From Paracoccaceae bacterium (GTDB lineage Bacteria > Pseudomonadota > Alphaproteobacteria > Rhodobacterales > Rhodobacteraceae): DNA of 64,000 nucleotides. The position numbers were made by a program, and so were the translations under genes. The stretch is taken from contig JAMWZC010000006.1 of the NCBI GenBank assembly GCA_024304985.1, forward strand, positions 124,001 to 188,000. Reading direction: 5' to 3'. Below the pieces are notes generated by a model. The model did no database searches and had not been told where the DNA came from. It saw nothing but the letters and a program-made list of their open reading frames with translations. Of this stretch, positions 61,879 to 64,000 are shown piece after piece (positions within the stretch are counted from its first letter, which is position 1; each line of letters starts with the position of its first letter).

Positions 61879-62823
61879 ATGACAGTGACACGCCCCACCC
61901 CCGCCTCACCGCTGAAGATCGGCACCCGTGGTTCCCCGCTGGCGCTGGCCCAGGCGCATGAGACGCGCGCCCGCCTGATGGCGGCTTTCGACCTTCCCGA
62001 AGAGGCATTTGCCATTGTGGTGATCAAGGTCACCGGCGATGCGATTCAGGACCGCCCGTTGAAAGAGATCGGTGGCAAGGGTCTCTTCACCCGCGAGATC
62101 GAGGAGGCGTTGCTCGACGGCACCATCGATATCGCGGTTCACTCGATGAAGGACATGCCGGTCCTGCAACCGATGGGGCTATTGCTGGACACATATCTGC
62201 CGCGGGAGGACGTGCGCGATGCCTTTGTCGCACAGGACGTGGCGGCGCTGAAGGATCTGCCGGACGGCGCGCGCGTCGGCTCCTCGTCTCTGCGCCGCCG
62301 CGCGCAGCTTCTCAACGCGTTTCCGCATCTGGAAGTGGTCGAGTTTCGCGGCAACGTGCAGACACGGCTCAAGAAACTGGCCGATGGCGTGGCGTCTGCA
62401 ACCTTTCTGGCGCAGGCGGGGCTCAACCGGCTTGGCATGGCCCATGTTGCGCGCGGTGCCATTTCGCCCGATGAGATGCTGCCTGCCGTGGCACAGGGTG
62501 CCATTGGCATCGAAAGGCGCGCCGATGACACCAACACCGCCGCCATGTTGGAGGCCATCCATCACACCGAAACCGGCCAGCGGCTTGCGGCCGAACGCGC
62601 CTTTCTGGCAACGCTGGACGGCTCTTGCGAAACGCCCATCGCCGGGCTGGCCGAGTTGAACGGCACAACGCTTCGCCTCCGTGGCGAGGTGCTGCGTCCC
62701 GACGGCTCCGAGAAGATCGCCGATGACCGCAGCGCACCCATTGCAGATGCTCCCGACATGGCCCGCGACATGGCGCAGACCCTTCTGAAACAGGCAGGAC
62801 CCGGCTTTTTCGACTGGCGCTGA
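61879..62823 (+). CDS. hemC: Hydroxymethylbilane synthase
   Basis: A 314-residue enzyme (porphobilinogen deaminase) that joins four porphobilinogens on a dipyrromethane cofactor. IGTRGSPLALAQA begins the fold. The catalytic Asp is in HSMKDMP, RVGSSSLRRRAQL binds the growing chain, and the cofactor Cys is in LDGSCETPIAGLA. The frame is open far upstream, antisense to hemE, but the ATG at 61879 gives the true length. It is divergent from hemE. Confidence 0.96.
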   Translation: MTVTRPTPASPLKIGTRGSPLALAQAHETRARLMAAFDLPEEAFAIVVIKVTGDAIQDRPLKEIGGKGLFTREIEEALLDGTIDIAVHSMKDMPVLQPMGLLLDTYLPREDVRDAFVAQDVAALKDLPDGARVGSSSLRRRAQLLNAFPHLEVVEFRGNVQTRLKKLADGVASATFLAQAGLNRLGMAHVARGAISPDEMLPAVAQGAIGIERRADDTNTAAMLEAIHHTETGQRLAAERAFLATLDGSCETPIAGLAELNGTTLRLRGEVLRPDGSEKIADDRSAPIADAPDMARDMAQTLLKQAGPGFFDWR

Positions 62824-62829
62824 GCCGCC

Positions 62830-62852
62830 GTTTCTTCTTGCCGTAAATATCC
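62830..62852 (-). repeat. Dispersed 3'-flank element, copy 4
   Basis: On the minus strand: GGATATTT, ACGG, CAAGAAGAAAC, 19 nt past the stop of the FAD-linked dehydrogenase gene, in its transcription direction. Confidence 0.7.
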
Positions 62853-62870
62853 CCGCCGGAGGCGCATCTG

Positions 62871-64000
62871 TCAGTCTGGCAGCACCTTGCCGGGATTGAG
62901 GATGCCTTTCGGATCAAGTGCCCCCTTGATCGCGCGCATGGCGGCAAGTGCCACCTTGTTCTTGCGTCGCGCCATCGAGGGCAGTTTCGACGTGCCGATC
63001 CCGTGCTCGGCCGAGAAACTGCCGCCCAGATCCAGCACCACATCCTCGACCGCTTCCATGATCGCATCATGCACGGCGGGGTCCTGAGACACCGGCCAGA
63101 CTGTGTAATGCACGTTCCCGTCCCCCAGATGCGACACGGTCAATTCCTTCGCCCCCGCATCCAGCCCCGCCAGCCGGTCATGGATGCGCGACAGGAACAC
63201 CGCGACCTTGTCCAGCGGCACAGCCACATCGTTGTTCACGATGGGCCGCCGGGTCAGGGCTATCTCGGCGGCTGCCTCGCGGCGCTGCCACATCTCGGCG
63301 CGCTGGGCCTGTGACTGGGCCACGACCGCGTCCAGGATCATGCCCTCCTCGAACATGCCTTCTAGCACCTCTTCCAGATGCACGGCCACGGGCACGCGCC
63401 CGTCCGGCCCCGGTGTGCAGTCACGCGGGGCGGTGGCGCCCACCTCGACAAGGATATTGACGTCATGCATCTGGTCAAAAGGCGGCTTGGCGCCGGGGAA
63501 CTTGTCCAGATGCCCCTCGACATAGGCGCGCGGCATATACTCGAACGCCTCGACCCCGCCGCCTGTCGCCTCTTGCAGCCGGTTCAGCAACACCAGCGCC
63601 TGATCCAGCGAGGGGGCCGCCACCATGGCCGTTGCATAGGCGCGCGGTTTCGGTGCCAGTTTCAGCACGGCGGCGGTAATGATGCCCAGCGTGCCCTCTG
63701 CTCCGATCATCAGGTGTTTCAGGTTGTAGCCCGAGTTGTCCTTGTGCAGTTCGCTCATCAGATCCATCACCTCGCCCGTGGGCAGGACAACTTCCAGCCC
63801 CAGACACAGATCGCGCGTGTTGCCATAGCGCAGCACGTTGGACCCGCCCGCATTGGTGGACAGGAAACCGCCCACCATGGCCGATCCGCGCGCGCCAAAG
63901 GTCAGTGGAAAGATCATGCCATGGGCATCCGCCGCCTCATGCAGGCTGGACAGGATCACCCCCGCCTCGACAATGGCGATGCGCGCGGCAGGCCGCACCT
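62871..64000 (-). CDS. FAD-linked 2-hydroxyacid dehydrogenase (GlcD/D-lactate type), 5'-truncated
   Basis: About 376 visible residues of a vanillyl-alcohol-oxidase-fold flavoenzyme, related to D-lactate dehydrogenase and glycolate oxidase GlcD. The FAD-binding part shows FPLTFGARGSAMVGGFLSTNAGG and LKHLMIGAEGTLGIIT. The C-terminal cap has VSHLGDGNVHY and GGSFSAEHGIGTSKL, the histidines of the active site. The frame is open at the right edge, so roughly the first 90-100 residues lie outside the window. The family is sure, but which 2-hydroxyacid it oxidises is not. Confidence 0.9.
   Translation of the reverse strand, partial: VRPAARIAIVEAGVILSSLHEAADAHGMIFPLTFGARGSAMVGGFLSTNAGGSNVLRYGNTRDLCLGLEVVLPTGEVMDLMSELHKDNSGYNLKHLMIGAEGTLGIITAAVLKLAPKPRAYATAMVAAPSLDQALVLLNRLQEATGGGVEAFEYMPRAYVEGHLDKFPGAKPPFDQMHDVNILVEVGATAPRDCTPGPDGRVPVAVHLEEVLEGMFEEGMILDAVVAQSQAQRAEMWQRREAAAEIALTRRPIVNNDVAVPLDKVAVFLSRIHDRLAGLDAGAKELTVSHLGDGNVHYTVWPVSQDPAVHDAIMEAVEDVVLDLGGSFSAEHGIGTSKLPSMARRKNKVALAAMRAIKGALDPKGILNPGKVLPD

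Overview
The window reads as ordinary, gene-dense chromosome of an alphaproteobacterium of the Rhodobacteraceae/Roseobacter group. This rests on an Mcl1-type malyl-CoA lyase, the ccoNOQP-ccoGHIS cluster beside fnrL and hemN, an HvrA-like H-NS protein, a TrcR/DUF1013 regulator, a FYDLN-acid (TIGR02300) protein, a CycM-type membrane-anchored cytochrome c, and a high G+C content with strong codon bias that leaves long false frames antisense to real genes. I see no prophage, transposase, integrase, CRISPR array or toxin-antitoxin pair, and no clear horizontally acquired island. The only base-composition outlier is a short AT-rich stretch at about 19.1-19.35 kb, upstream of the H-NS-like gene.

Layout. 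1-5 kb: 5'-truncated mcl1, an Lrp regulator divergent from a LysE/RhtB exporter, accA, a GntR regulator, a small metalloprotease, a FYDLN-acid protein and tRNA-Ala(GGC). 5-12 kb: mscL, an RND adaptor-permease pair, a cluster of GC-rich palindromes, and an ArsR-type repressor with an ArsP-like permease. 12-16 kb: alanine dehydrogenase with a divergent Lrp regulator, a GMC oxidoreductase, a flavodoxin-like protein and rpsU. 16-24 kb: COQ9, two quinone oxidoreductases, an H-NS-like protein, a T2 ribonuclease, TrcR, a sarcosine-oxidase-like enzyme, and an ornithine decarboxylase behind a structured leader. 24-35 kb: recR-ybaB-dnaX, a zinc protease, a small phosphatase, rsgA, the SRP RNA, a cyclic-nucleotide phosphodiesterase, nudC, an SRPBCC protein, a hydroxyacid dehydrogenase and prephenate dehydratase. 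35-42 kb: CycM-like cytochrome c and a yejABEF-type peptide ABC transporter. 42-53.3 kb: the microaerobic respiration block hemN / fnrL / usp / ccoNOQP / ccoGHIS. 53.3-64 kb: a D,D-carboxypeptidase with a SPOR domain, HAD hydrolase, clpS, an rRNA methyltransferase, a degenerate SDR, hemF, cytochrome c peroxidase, hemE, hemC and a 5'-truncated FAD-linked 2-hydroxyacid dehydrogenase.

The most coherent biology is oxygen control. FnrL is an iron-sulfur regulator. FNR-type sites (TTGAY-N4-RTCAA) lie between hemN and fnrL, twice between usp and ccoN, before ccoG, and before the cytochrome c peroxidase gene. Together they link haem synthesis without oxygen, the high-affinity cbb3 oxidase, its copper/assembly factors and peroxide removal. 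hemF, hemE and hemC, all for haem supply, are within 20 kb.

The least explained signals are non-coding or concern lost catalytic residues: a four-copy 3'-flank element (GGATATTT-N4-CAAGAAGAARC), three nested GC palindromes after the RND operon, three stacked stem-loops between ccoP and ccoG, a shared 12-bp operator-like word flanking the ArsR-type gene, and an SDR whose catalytic Ser and Lys are Cys and Thr. I found no convincing entirely new multi-gene system.
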